Positions 26,935 through 36,607 of a DNA stretch of 64,000 nucleotides are shown one piece after another (within the stretch, counting starts at the first letter, position 1; every line of letters starts with the position of its first letter). The translations under genes were made by a program, and so were the position numbers. The notes under the pieces are model-generated. The model did not search any database. It was not told the origin of the DNA and worked only from the letters and a program-made list of their open reading frames with translations. Source of the DNA: Breviolum minutum Mf 1.05b.01 (Eukaryota > Sar > Dinophyceae > Suessiales > Symbiodiniaceae); contig DF239121.1 of the NCBI GenBank assembly GCA_000507305.1, positions 433,423 to 497,422 on the forward strand, read 5' to 3'.

Positions 26935-28527
26935 GTGATGTTGGTGATGATGGTGATGATGATGGTGAGGTGTGAAGTGAAAAACCAACCAATATGATAA
27001 TGTTCATGAAATACAACCAACATAACCTCATCTTTCAACAAAAAACTGCTACAACTATATACACAACTCCATCCGTGATGCAGCTGTCATTGCTCTATGT
27101 CATTGACATGCACAAAGACTTCCATTGAACCCGTTGGCTAATCTTGTTTGCTGTTTCTCTGAAGGGATTTGGATCATCTTTCATCAGCCTGAAAGGCATA
27201 AGAAACCCGTAAAGATTCCTATGAAAATGCCAAGGTCCATGGCAAACATCAACCAAACTCCAAGGGTGTGATTTTCTTCATCGATGGTTGCCCCTCATTT
27301 CAAGACTAAGCATGTTGTTTCAGAACGGGCTTTGATATGTAGCGGACAAATCAACATGTGAAAAATAGAGACTTGAGGACATGAATACACTACGAATCCA
27401 GCCAGTAACGAGGCTAATTCCTCAAAACACCACTTAAAGAAGTGGTAAGTTTGAAATACATCGTATATCCTGAGGTAATAGAACTATGTTCATAGGACTT
27501 TCCAATCCTGCCCCAAACAATCCCAAACGGCCCTATTCTATCAGGAACCTCCCGTATTCCCAAGAAACGACCGACATCAAATGCGTCATCTCCTTTATGT
27601 TGGAGTTGTTTTCATCAACTCCTTGGTCACACAGTTGCAGAAAACAACATGCAAAGACGCACTGACTAGCAAGAAAGATCAAGAGGCTAATAGTTATATT
27701 CCTTTTCATTAGCTTATATACGGGGTTCCTAGAACTTACCAATAAAAACACATGAGTGAGACAAGATGGGTGTCATTAAGTACAGTATTATCATGGTCTA
27801 TCTTTAAAAAAAACTGAGGTTTATCCAATCAACGATAAAGGGTTCTCACTCGGACTTACTCAGGTTGTGGTTCAGTAGGGTCATGACTTGTATCTTGCAG
27901 CCTGCGCCTACAGCACTTCAATCTCAATCTGGTTTTGCCCATGGCAAGCCCGGCATAACACATATGATTTGTCGTGTAAATGTTCTTTAGATCAGTGGAT
28001 TGTAGCGTCTCAACTTTCAGACGTGCGGCTGTATTATGTATAGTGATTAAGAGTGTTGGGATATAGTGGGATTCCCAACTGTTCAACGCTGTACTTCAAG
28101 GATTTGTCAAAACAAAACAATCTCCAATCGATGGGAAACCCGCATGGAAACTATCAGCTAGAGCACGAATTGAGTAGGATTGCCCTTAGTCACAACGCTT
28201 CCTCAGTACTTCAATGTCAATATGCAAGCCAAGAATGGCGAATCATCTACAAACAACACCCTGACAATGTTGAAAACCTGATGGTACACTTGGCCACAAA
28301 AAGATTGTGGCAAACATATTAATATGGCAGACCATTTTATCGAATCAACGTCGGCTACCCGTCGACTCGAATCCCATAGAACTTACGGCAAAAACGCTGT
28401 CACCATTCTCACAAGCACTTTGTAAAGTGTTCCATGAAACAAAAAATATCATGGAACAAGGTCACGTTCCAAACAACCTGTTTTTTTTGGGGGGTTCTCT
28501 CATAGATTGCAACTCAGATGAATCCAT
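20695..28527 (-). CDS. unrecognised multi-exon gene, partly traced
   Basis: Start ATG at 28527-28525 in a favourable context (GCCACC before ATGG; MDSSELQSM). Phase-consistent 5' exons: 28277-28226, 28028-27860, 27665-27549, 26591-26514, 26377-26319, 26157-26101. Phase-consistent 3' exons: 22879-22832, 22500-22453, 21506-21448 and the terminal 20781-20695 (TGA). Between 26.1 and 22.9 kb only isolated candidates are seen (25635-25562, 25345-25298 and a GC-rich block at 24.9-25.1 kb), so the two halves are joined by inference and may be two genes. The 169-nt exon ends at a consensus GTAAGT donor. No domain recognised; the C-terminal part is Ala/Glu/Lys-rich and ends GRKVMDF. Confidence 0.42.
21448..21506 (-). 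CDS. Ala/Glu-rich GC-rich exon
   Basis: 19 codons (VSSVTGAEAPAEAKGDRPA) between CTACAG|GT and a GT donor (GCG|GTGAAA), phase 1 in and 0 out. Clear local rise in GC content. The plus strand is also open through part of it. Confidence 0.5.
21630..21737. mobile_element. M1 copy, GGTTGAACCAACC subtype
   Basis: The left arm reads GGTGGTTGAACCAACCCATC, a subtype shared with 22046, 49878 and 50735. Confidence 0.6.
22046..22155. mobile_element. M1 copy, GGTTGAACCAACC subtype
   Basis: Lies only 300 bp from the previous copy, in the same orientation. Confidence 0.6.
22453..22879 (-). CDS. two 48-nt exons, phase 1 to 1
   Basis: 22879-22832 reads SKASAVAVVLGSRIG; 22500-22453 reads FPKELRFVAPAITVV. Each has two leading bases and one trailing base, GT donors, and joins the Ala/Glu-rich exon at 21506-21448. 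Confidence 0.5.
23243..23315. repeat. (CAA)n microsatellite
   Basis: Pure for about 55 bp, then CAACAACC variants. Confidence 0.85.
24185..24293. mobile_element. M3 inverted-repeat element
   Basis: Family with ends CTCCCTGAAACTA and TAGTTTCAGGGAG and inner ACCTGAAAAT / ATTTTCAGGTG. Relatives at 610-720, 12250-12365, 16620-16710, 19930-20035, 23605-23712, 34480-34590, 48165-48250, 58852-58937 and 59194-59290 vary the terminal word (for example AGATTAACATGG or AGTTTAACA). Confidence 0.6.
24900..25110 (-). other. GC-rich coding-like block, frame unresolved
   Basis: The block stands out in GC content from the flanking 40% GC sequence. On the minus strand an ATG near 25035 opens a frame starting MDLTWSATALGAING and becoming Arg-rich; a second minus frame and one plus frame are also open. 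An exon is likely here, but I cannot choose the frame. Confidence 0.35.
25562..25635 (-). CDS. exon with a possible zinc-finger half-site
   Basis: 24 codons containing FKCVCCDFAIKSMNKLRHQ: a C-x2-C followed 12 residues later by His, as in the first three ligands of a C2H2 finger; the fourth would lie in another exon. Acceptor after GGCAAG, GT donor after CATCAAC. Likely part of the 20.7-28.5 kb gene, but phase with its neighbours is unresolved. Confidence 0.4.
26101..26591 (-). CDS. three consecutive small exons
   Basis: 26591-26514, 26377-26319 and 26157-26101 (78, 59 and 57 nt) chain in phases 2-2, 2-1 and 1-1 with GT donors. Readable parts include SMSHVGESLSVWSPR. The same DNA gives a frame-compatible pair of exons on the plus strand, so strand assignment rests on agreement with neighbouring minus exons. 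Confidence 0.4.
26720..26965. repeat. (GAT)n microsatellite with assembly gap
   Basis: Two GAT blocks separated by N at 26827 and a second copy of the left flank (TTGAAATAAGAT). Confidence 0.85.
27549..27665 (-). CDS. 117-nt exon beginning with a Cys/Phe-rich segment
   Basis: Reads QCVFACCFLQLCDQG, then an Asn/Glu-rich part, ending SWEYG before a GT donor. Enters and leaves in phase 2, matching the neighbours at 27860 and 26591. Confidence 0.5.
27860..28028 (-). CDS. 169-nt exon, basic and Cys-containing
   Basis: 55 codons from ATACAG|CC to a strong donor (CTGA|GTAAGT). The peptide contains HMCYAGLAMGKTRLRLKCC followed by Arg-rich and Pro/Glu residues. The first base of the next exon (27665) restores the frame. 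Confidence 0.55.
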
Positions 28528-29103
28528 GGTGGCGAAATTTAGAACTGGGTATTTTACTACCACTTTTTATTGAAATATTCTGATGCATGTTGGTGGGATC
28601 TATCCCCTGTTAGCAGTGGAATATGAAGCTTTGGATTGGGACCCCTGACTGGGACTGGGCGGTTTTGGCAGATTTATGGCATGAAAATATGGGCCGCTTT
28701 GGTACTGACGCTAATCGATCCAGGTTGGCTCCCCATAATTGAACCAAAAAAATGCAAATGAATAACCAGATCCAAACACACATAACTTGGGGGCCCCTCC
28801 CCGGCCCACTAACAGTGGAATTGTTCCAGGTTTATAGAGGGCCCCTGGCCATAAAAATGAACAGATTCTTCTTTCGTGGGGGATACCCCCGAAACATAAC
28901 ATATAAATAATTCAAAGCAATATTTATTTGAAGCTACGGAGACCCAATACCGAAGTATTGGCAAATTCTTTAATGATGATCTCAACAACCAACAAACAAA
29001 AAAACTCTGACAGACCTCCATCAATCAATTCAACTGACGAAAATCCATTTGCTGTTGCTGTTGCTGTTGTTTGTTTGTGTGTTTGGTGTTTTTTTGGTTT
29101 TTT

Positions 29104-29284
29104 CTATGTCTCCAAGTCTCTGATTTCGCTCGCATTCCAACGTGGCTTCTGAGAGAGCCTTTTACGAACCAACTCTTTGGTCACTTCGTCCGGAAACTCC
29201 TTCACCTGGAGATCTGGCGGGTCCGTCGGCTGAGTTGAGATGTGAACAAATTCCATACTTGGAGGATCATCCCAGGTATCGTAA
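29104..29284 (-). CDS. terminal exon of the 29-35 kb gene
   Basis: 60 codons including stop, from TAACTAG|T to TAG. Contains YDTWDDPPSMEFVH and an amphipathic, charged end (KEFPDEVTKELVRKRL). Joined in phase 2 to a 28-nt exon at 29848-29875. Confidence 0.6.
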
Positions 29285-32200
29285 CTAGTTAGAATCACCC
29301 CCATTTATAAGCCATTTAGCCCATTTGGAAGGGAAACAACCCGATCCTTAGGGGACTTACTATCCATGGTTATTACCCACTTACTAAATGGGATGATCCT
29401 CCAAGTAGGTTGTGATTTTTGATTGTTGGTGATTCCACAACATGGCCCCTACTAGTAAAAAACAACCCCTGTAAAACCCCCCCGAAAAATGGCCTTATAC
29501 ATGGGAAAACTAGGGTTATAAGCCCTTATATACCCAAATGCTCCATGTACGGACTATTTGCCTACAGGTGCAAAATGGCCACATTTTTGAAGGGGAAATG
29601 CCTTGCTGCATTGCTGAATTTTCTTTACGAGCATCTGGGAATGTGATGAATTCAGGAAACCAAATCGGAAGTATTTCCCGAAAAACAAAATAATGATGCA
29701 TGACATGTGTATATTTTTGTCTGAAATAGGATGTATATTCCATTGATACTAGGGAATCCCTCACATAGAATGTTCACAATACATTATTTGTTCATTTGAT
29801 CTGGGCTTTTCAGGATATGGAAATGTATCACTAATGAGCATGGACACCGGATGACAAAAACCATCCTGGGCCGCACTGTTGGAGTTGCAAGGTGTCCAAA
29901 AATAATGAATGTTGCAAGATTACCACACTTCCTGAAACATTTAACAGATCTCAGTGCACAAATGCTGTTGATGGAAGAAATCCTGCACCATTTCGGATGT
30001 ATAAAAACCCTGTACAAATAATGGTAGATTCTCCATATCAACTGGTACCAGATTCCTTCCATCTATATCAACCACCGGCCCTAAGCGCTCTGGATGCACC
30101 TTGCAAACCACAACATAAAGTGTGGGCAAGTTACATTCGAATACAAAGAAACTAAAGATATTGGAGCGAGGAAAACAAACAACCACGGGAACCCACAACC
30201 TTCATTTTTAGGGGTTATAACCCATAATTTGGGGCGTAAAACTTTTATCTTTCATGGTTTTGGGGTCCAAGGGAATATATTATATTGCAACAAAGATGCT
30301 GGACTGTGGGGAAACAAAAGGTGGACACATTTTAAAATGAGTTGCAATGCACATATCTCCTTAAAGGTGAACGTCAGTATTGATATTTTGACCAACATGC
30401 AAAGATCCAAAGATTTGTACCTAGCGACCTAACAGCTTTCCTCACCAATCCACCTATCATTTCTAATCCAGCCGTTTTTGTGCGCCAAGTAGCCTCCAAC
30501 CAAACGTGCTGCACATAATTCCTCACATGAAGCGGTTGCGGCTAATCGTCAACATTCCCACATGAATTCATTAGACGCCTTCAGAAAAGGAGAAGCTGCA
30601 ACGAATATGGATATATACAGCAAATATAAACTCTATAGTGTAACAATGGTTTTCTGAAAAGAACATAGTGGCTATTTAAACAACCCGATGAGTTTCAATC
30701 GTGGTAAAGTAGTGTGCATTGAAAAGCTACAAAGTGCATAAAGCCTTTACAACGGATGTTGAAGAGACAACCGTGTGAACTATAGATGCTGCCGCTGTCC
30801 CACTTGTCTAAAGCATCTACGCTAGCCTGTTGATTTTGGTTTGTAAGATCAGCAGCACCTACGGCTTAGCTTACAACGTCTCTGTTGTCACCTTTCACAT
30901 GCTCTAACATTTTGCAAGTACATTCCAGTTCGATACTATCATTTTGTGCATATTTCTGGCAAAAACAACATGTTTGTTTTCCCCACCTCTCCCAGGTTAA
31001 CGAAAACATCACGATTTCTTGAGGTGATCCCGGGGGTCGCCAAACAAATGCTACCCCCAATAGGATCCATGAAAGGTGAAAAATGGTCACATTCAAGGGG
31101 AAATGGCTGGGTAAATATTCCGACATGGATCCTATGAGGTACCCCTTGATGTGGCCATTTTCTTACCAAATGTAGGGAACCCAAAACCATGAAAAATGAA
31201 GGTTTTACACCCCAAATTATGGGTCATAACAACTAAAAATGAAGGTTGTCGGTTCCCATGGTATCTGGAGCATCTGGGTACGCCAACAAACATCGTCTTA
31301 CATTGCAACACTTTTGCGCCGAAGGGACGGGTCGCGATCCCGCTTCAAACGTTGCACTTCACGTAAGCACCACAAGCGACGATTACATCGACCTTGAAAA
31401 TGGTTCTGGAAAAAAATACACCCCCCCGGGATCAGTGTATGGTATATTTACCTACATCTTGATTGTTGAATTTTTATGTTAACTTTAGGTATGTATATAC
31501 CATACATAGATCCTATGGGTGGACTATACCCGAAAGCTAAGATGACAATGGAAAATCAATTTTCTTTTAGTAATTTGAAAAGGATTTATACATATTCCAA
31601 TGATTGCAATGCTAGTTTTCCGGCGGTGGGGAAAAATATTCCCTGATCAAAATGAAATCCACATGTATGATTTACATTGATTACCCCCCCGTACTGTTGA
31701 ACTTCCTAGTAGACTTATTTGAATGTTCTGCAAGGAGATACTGCATACATCGGCTTTAAGGATTGCATCCGGGCAAAATTGGGAATCCCCATGGTTTCAT
31801 CATTCCGTGAAACCGGGAGTTTCAACGGCTGAAAAAACTCTACGCTTAAAAATTCCAAACTCAAGGAGTTTTAAACAAATACGGGGAGAAGCTCCACCAT
31901 GAACAAGATATAATCATCTTGTCAGTAGGTGTTTCTGCTGGAGTTTGATAGTGATTTTCTCATGTTTGGGGAGACATGAAAAGGAACGTAAGGTTGAAGT
32001 CTTATGTTTTGACAAATAGTTTTGCCGGCAAAGTATTTCATCTCATCTTTTGATCACTTCCCGCGCCAACCCCATGAGAAGTCAAAAACTCAAACCTTCA
32101 AACTTTCCCATTCAACATTGTCATTCCCTTACTTGCTGAGATCATCCAGGAAAAAAAAGGTCGAAACAATAATATCTGTTTGTATACACTACAGATTTCC

Positions 32201-35200
32201 ATCCCACGGGTTCAAGTTCAACCATTCAGCAGCTAGGTTCACTTTCCAAACGAAATTTCGGATATGTTGGGATTAGCCAGGATTGAAATGTAGTTTTGGA
32301 CAATTGGGCGTGTCAAAAAATCAGGCCACCCCCAACAATTTAAGTAAATGCTCATCGGTTTTTTTCAGACAACCAAGGGACATGTACTGTATAGGCCCTT
32401 GTTTAGTGAGACACACCCAATTCCCGACAACTTCCCAAATCATTCGGCCACCAAAAAGCTTGCGAGGCACTAATGATCCGATCATCAATCTTCACGGCCA
32501 AAAGTTTCCTGCAATCCAAAGTGGTCGTCGGTAATGAGGAAAGTTTAGGCGCCATCATAACCCATAGCAGCCAGATTTTTATGGTAAATGTACATAAATA
32601 ATCCATACATGGAATGGGTAAGGTAAAGTTAGTTTTTTTTGTGCAGAGTGGTTTTTTGCATCCGGCTTCCAACTCACATGTCATATTGGAACATCCTACT
32701 CAAATGATATATGTACCAGGTTTTGAAAAAGTCAGGGTTCTGAGAGAGTACTAAGTTCAGAAGCTGGCTGCCAGTCGGTGTTTCAACCCATGACCCATAC
32801 ATCCCCACCCAACTTGGATCCCGGTGTCTTGGGGTCGTCCCGTCCCTTTGGATCTTGGGGTCGTCCACAAGAGGGAATCCCACCATTTAAGTTAGCAAAA
32901 ACAAACTACCTCATCTCATTGAACCGGTTGGTTGGATGAGGTTTGGTTTCAAATGTTGAAAATTTTAATCCATGCTGTTAGATCTTCTTGGAAGGTTGTA
33001 TATTTGACCTTTTTCAATACACCCACTGGGTCACAGGTTACCATCACACAGATAATGGCCAAATTGAAGGCTAACGCCAAGAAACAAATGAAATATTCCA
33101 AATAAGGCACTGTGTTTGTTTTGACAAAACTGACACCGTTTCAAAGCTCCAAAATAAATATCCAGCATGAGCACACATGTCAACATTGATACAAGTGTCT
33201 ACAATATATAATTGTTTAAAGAATCACTTGCTGCACACACTAGTTGCGCTGATCTGGGACACATCTCCAAACTCCCAGTTTCAGAACAAAGATTAAAAAA
33301 ACCAGTTCCCAAAACTTCAAACAACAACACCGATTGAAACAATGAATTACACATCAAACCAATTTCCACCACTTCGTTGTTGCCCCAACGTGTTTTTTCA
33401 ACAAATGGAGCCCGGACATGAAGGGATATTTGATCAGATTCTCAGAATTCACCTGAGTTTCCAGGGGCCCAGGATGGGGAATCTTGTGTGTGCGTCTAAA
33501 AGAACCCTTGATGTTAAAACCTAAGTTATTGTAAAAAAGCAAAAAAAAATCAAAGACATCAAAGCAACCAAAAAGGTTCAAAAAAGAGAAAAACAGAGAT
33601 GGTTAGCCGACATTGACAACAAAAATCAACCAAATGTAGGTAAATAAACCATACATGGATCCTGTGGGTCATAATAGCTGCTCCCGGGGTGGTGCCAAAC
33701 ATTGGCTAAATTTATGCTGATCACCTGTAATGGAATACATGTTAATCGAATTTGTTGCGAATGTAAAAAAAACAGAGGGAAGTTTGTCATTTTTGCGGCT
33801 GCCAGATCTGCCAAACGCTTACCATCCCAAAGAGGACTCCTTCCAAGAAATATACGGATTTATTGACTCAGAAAAGGGCATAATCGAGCTACTTGGAAAA
33901 GTCTAGTAGGAAGGTCGTGTCAGCCCAGTGTCAAACAAATTGTCCAAAATGAATATTTTCAAATAATGATCACATGTTTGAAACTACCTTGACAACAGCA
34001 GTGTTGGAATCAATCAAAGCGCACATATAAGACTTCCAATCAAAAATTCACAATGAAACCCCATCATCGCCAAACAGAAAACAAAAACATTGGATAAAAC
34101 AACTTCCCAAATCATCCAGATTTTTGTTTGGTGGTTTCCATCCCCCCCCAAAAAAAACAATTGTTATATAGTGAAATTGGATCATTTCCCCAAGTAAGGG
34201 GTGAAAATAAAACATATTTGAAACCTCCACCTAGTAGTTATCATACCTGGATCTTCCAAGTATGTAAAACTTGTGCCTTTTCACCCAAAAAACCTACCAA
34301 ACAACAGACATTTTACATATATGGAAGATCCAGGTATGTTTTGTTCCAACTGATTGAAACCGTGACTTCTCTCGAAGGGACGTCGCCCGCCCGAAGGTCG
34401 GCGACCAAGGTTTTGATATGACGGCCACAGGTGAAGCGGACCCCAATGCCTTGGCCGACAGATTTTGCGTGGAGAAGTAGCACTCCCTGAAACTTACAGC
34501 AAAAGCACCAGAAAATCAATGGTTGGAAGATGTATTTCCTTTTGGCAAAAGGCCTATTTTCAGGTGCGAACCGTTAGTTTCAGGGAGGGTAGTGATACTG
34601 TTGGTGGACGAAATCCCATTCCCAACCACCTAACATGCATGAAACATCATGAAACCCTGTAAATAATGGTAGATAAACTACCAACCTCAACTGGTTTGCT
34701 GGATTTCTGAACAATGAACAGTACGTTTCCTCTGAAGAACCCAACATCAAATCTAGAAAGGAATCAATGTATTGAACATATGAACCCTGAGATATGTGTG
34801 CGCCTGCTGCAACACGGATGTTTTTGAAACTATGTACTGTACAAGGTTTTGATTTTCATGACTCATGGGAAACTTTGCACGTAACTAACACTTGCGTGAC
34901 CGTCTGGGGATGGTGGAACGGGCACAACTCCGTGGCTGACTTGAAACTAAAATACACATGGGATGAAGCAATCCATTTTGGACATCATGCTTTAGGAAAA
35001 AACCTTACAATCTGAAATCCTTGCGAGCACCTGCATAATTTTTTGCGGGCAAGCAACTGTCTTGAGAAAATTCCACGTCATCCTTAGATGGTGTGAACGG
35101 TGTGTAGATTCACCCGCGCCCACGAAAAAAAAAAAGGGTCTAGCATCGCCATACCCAACAATACATGGATGGTCAGTGGTTGGATAGCAATCGGTGTCGC

Positions 35201-35573
35201 TAACTTGGTCGTTTTCACAAACCAACAGTAAGTAGGGATGAACGCGGATTAAAGATCACTGAAGCAATCCATGGATAAATCACGCTCGCTTTCAATGTGC
35301 CCTCCACTTTTCAAGCCGATCACTGGTTATACCTACCCTCTTCTGAGAATGGTAATGGAACCTAAATACCTTCCTGAGGAGGTGATGAAAAATCCCAATC
35401 ATCATCTGACAAGGTGAGCCAGGATCCCTAGGGCCAATCATTGTACCCCAAGATAAGTGATAATCCAAGGCCCATTGGATATGTACCCCAAGATAATCCA
35501 ATGCCTTTTTGCCCAAGAAGCCACGGGCACACGCTCACGAGTCACCATGATCTTTGGTCGCTTTGGCTTCGGC
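29104..35573 (-). CDS. unrecognised multi-exon gene, 3' half well supported
   Basis: The 3' exons chain without a phase break: 31828-31742, 31392-31363, 30955-30875, 30521-30446, 29875-29848 and terminal 29284-29104 (TAG). Splice signals include an acceptor after a T-run (TTTTTTCAG|CCG), donors GTAAGC and GTGAGG, and a CTAAC motif just before the last acceptor. Upstream candidates are about 33890-33830, 33452-33390, about 32520-32440, 34449-34361, 35082-35031 and 35573-35539; their order is certain but their phases are not all reconciled. The encoded C-terminal 170 or so residues look like a folded domain with a conserved-looking LVGGYLAHKNGW block and a Pro/Asp/Glu-rich end. I do not recognise the family. 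Confidence 0.5.
29963..30068. mobile_element. M2 copy with eroded right end
   Basis: The left arm is intact (GCTGTTGATGGAAGAAATCC); the right arm ends ATTCCTTCCATCTATATC. Confidence 0.55.
30175..30278. mobile_element. M6 inverted-repeat element
   Basis: Carries CCTTCATTTTTAGGGG and CATGGTTTTGGGGTCCAAGG. Relatives at 31165-31262 (inverted) and 56648-56745. Confidence 0.5.
30446..30955 (-). CDS. two consecutive exons of the 29-35 kb gene
   Basis: 30955-30875 (27 codons; contains IELECTCKMLEHVKG, donor GTT|GTAAGC) and 30521-30446 (25 codons; contains AARLVGGYLAHKNGW, donor ATTG|GTGAGG). Phase 0 at their junction. Both donors are near consensus, making these among the firmest exons in the window. 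Confidence 0.6.
33390..33452 (-). CDS. 63-nt phase-0 exon
   Basis: 21 codons (VNSENLIKYPFMSGLHLLKK and one more) between ACTCAG|G and CAC|GTTGGG. A second candidate upstream ends at GGATG|GTAAGC near 33830 (contains SESINPYISWKESS). Confidence 0.45.
34120..34236. mobile_element. M1 copy abutting M7
   Basis: The left arm is interrupted by a C-run then an A-run; the right end TAGTAGTTATCATACCTGG leads straight into the M7 element. Confidence 0.55.
34237..34341. mobile_element. M7 element, copy 1
   Basis: Ends ACCTGGATCTTCCAAGTATG and ATGGAAGATCCAGGTATG are inverted. Nearly identical over about 100 bp to copy 2. Confidence 0.7.
34361..34449 (-). CDS. GC-rich exon of the 29-35 kb gene
   Basis: 29 codons after GGCCAAG|GC, reading IGVRFTCGRHIKTLVADL then RAGDVPSRE, ending before GTTTCA. 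Distinctly GC-rich against the two inverted-repeat elements that flank it (M7 at 34237-34340, M3 at 34480-34590). Confidence 0.55.
34480..34590. mobile_element. M3 copy
   Basis: Arms ACTCCCTGAAACTTACAG and CCGTTAGTTTCAGGGAG; ends about 30 bp upstream of the exon at 34361-34449. Confidence 0.6.
34604..34724. mobile_element. M2 copy
   Basis: From ACTGTTGGTGGACGAAATCC to GATTTCTGAACAATGAACAG. Confidence 0.55.
35325..35450. repeat. dispersed repeat shared with 46850-46965
   Basis: Both contain TTCTGAGAATGG, GGAACCTAAA, CTGAGGAGGTGAT and CCAATCATCAT in the same order and end near GGATCC. Confidence 0.55.
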
Positions 35574-35984
35574 CTGTGAGTGGTTCGTGGTGATGGCTCG
35601 GTTGCCAGAAAGCTGCATGGGTTACTTGGACACAACAAGATACGATGCAAACCAATCCGCACGAAATGGGGGAAATATACGAATATTGAAAATGATGTCA
35701 TAATTCAAAATGTTAGTATATCCCATACCATCCATGGGAGTGACTGGGATATTCACACCTATATTCAGTTGATTGTTTATGGCAAATGTAAATATACCAG
35801 TCCCATGGATCTTTTGGGCATTGGATCATCTACGTTCAGAAGATTGTTCCTCAATCAGGTGTGGTATGGTCCCATCATGGCCACCATGAAGGCGGAGGAT
35901 AAAACAGATTGCACATTCCAAAACAATCATCTTCCTCTATACATTTCCAGCGTGCGCAGCAGCAGGGCGGGGTGTGACAGAACA

Positions 35985-36030
35985 ACAGCAACCACAACAA
36001 CCGCAGCAACAACAAACAACAATAGACAGC

Positions 36031-36083
<53 letters not shown>

Positions 36084-36130
36084 GCAAACAACCCCAACAA
36101 CATCCCCAACAACAACCACCACAACAACAG
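35985..36130. repeat. (CAA)n microsatellite
   Basis: CAA run with CAG and CCA interruptions at the divergent gene junction. Confidence 0.8.
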
Positions 36131-36607
36131 CAAACAACAAGAACAAATTTCACCGGCTATTGAAAAATCCGCATGTTTTTTTCCACGGTTTCTGAAACCC
36201 GGCACCTCTGTCCAGCACGACTACGACTACGTTTCCTGCCAGGAGGCCCACTGCAGCAATGTGAGGCTCCCATTTGTTTGAAAAAAAAGGCCCAACACCT
36301 ACGTTTTGAAAGGACTTTATGGTAAATAACCTGGTTTTTACGTGGCCCAAAATCCAAAACCTTAGTTTTTCCATGGGGTTGGAGAGGTCTCATGGCATAC
36401 TGGTGATGGTTCAGAAATCTGGCGAGTACCAGTTGAGGTTGGAAGTGTACCTACCATTATTTACACAGTCTTATATCAACAGTGTGCCTCGAAAGTCTAC
36501 CATGTACAGACGTATTACCACTTAAATATGCCAAAAAAAAAACATGACCCCATTGCTATATTACGTTGGATTACTGGCGGGCAACATGTTTCCCCAACCT
36601 GGAAAAG

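Noticed and set aside
26450-27041. 193-codon minus ORF
   Set aside because: Most of it is microsatellite and it spans an N; only about 25 codons near 26514-26591 behave like an exon.
35580-36281. 233-codon plus ORF, the longest in the window
   Set aside because: Its second half is a (CAA)n tract, and the first half contains an M4 element; no clear coding signal through it.
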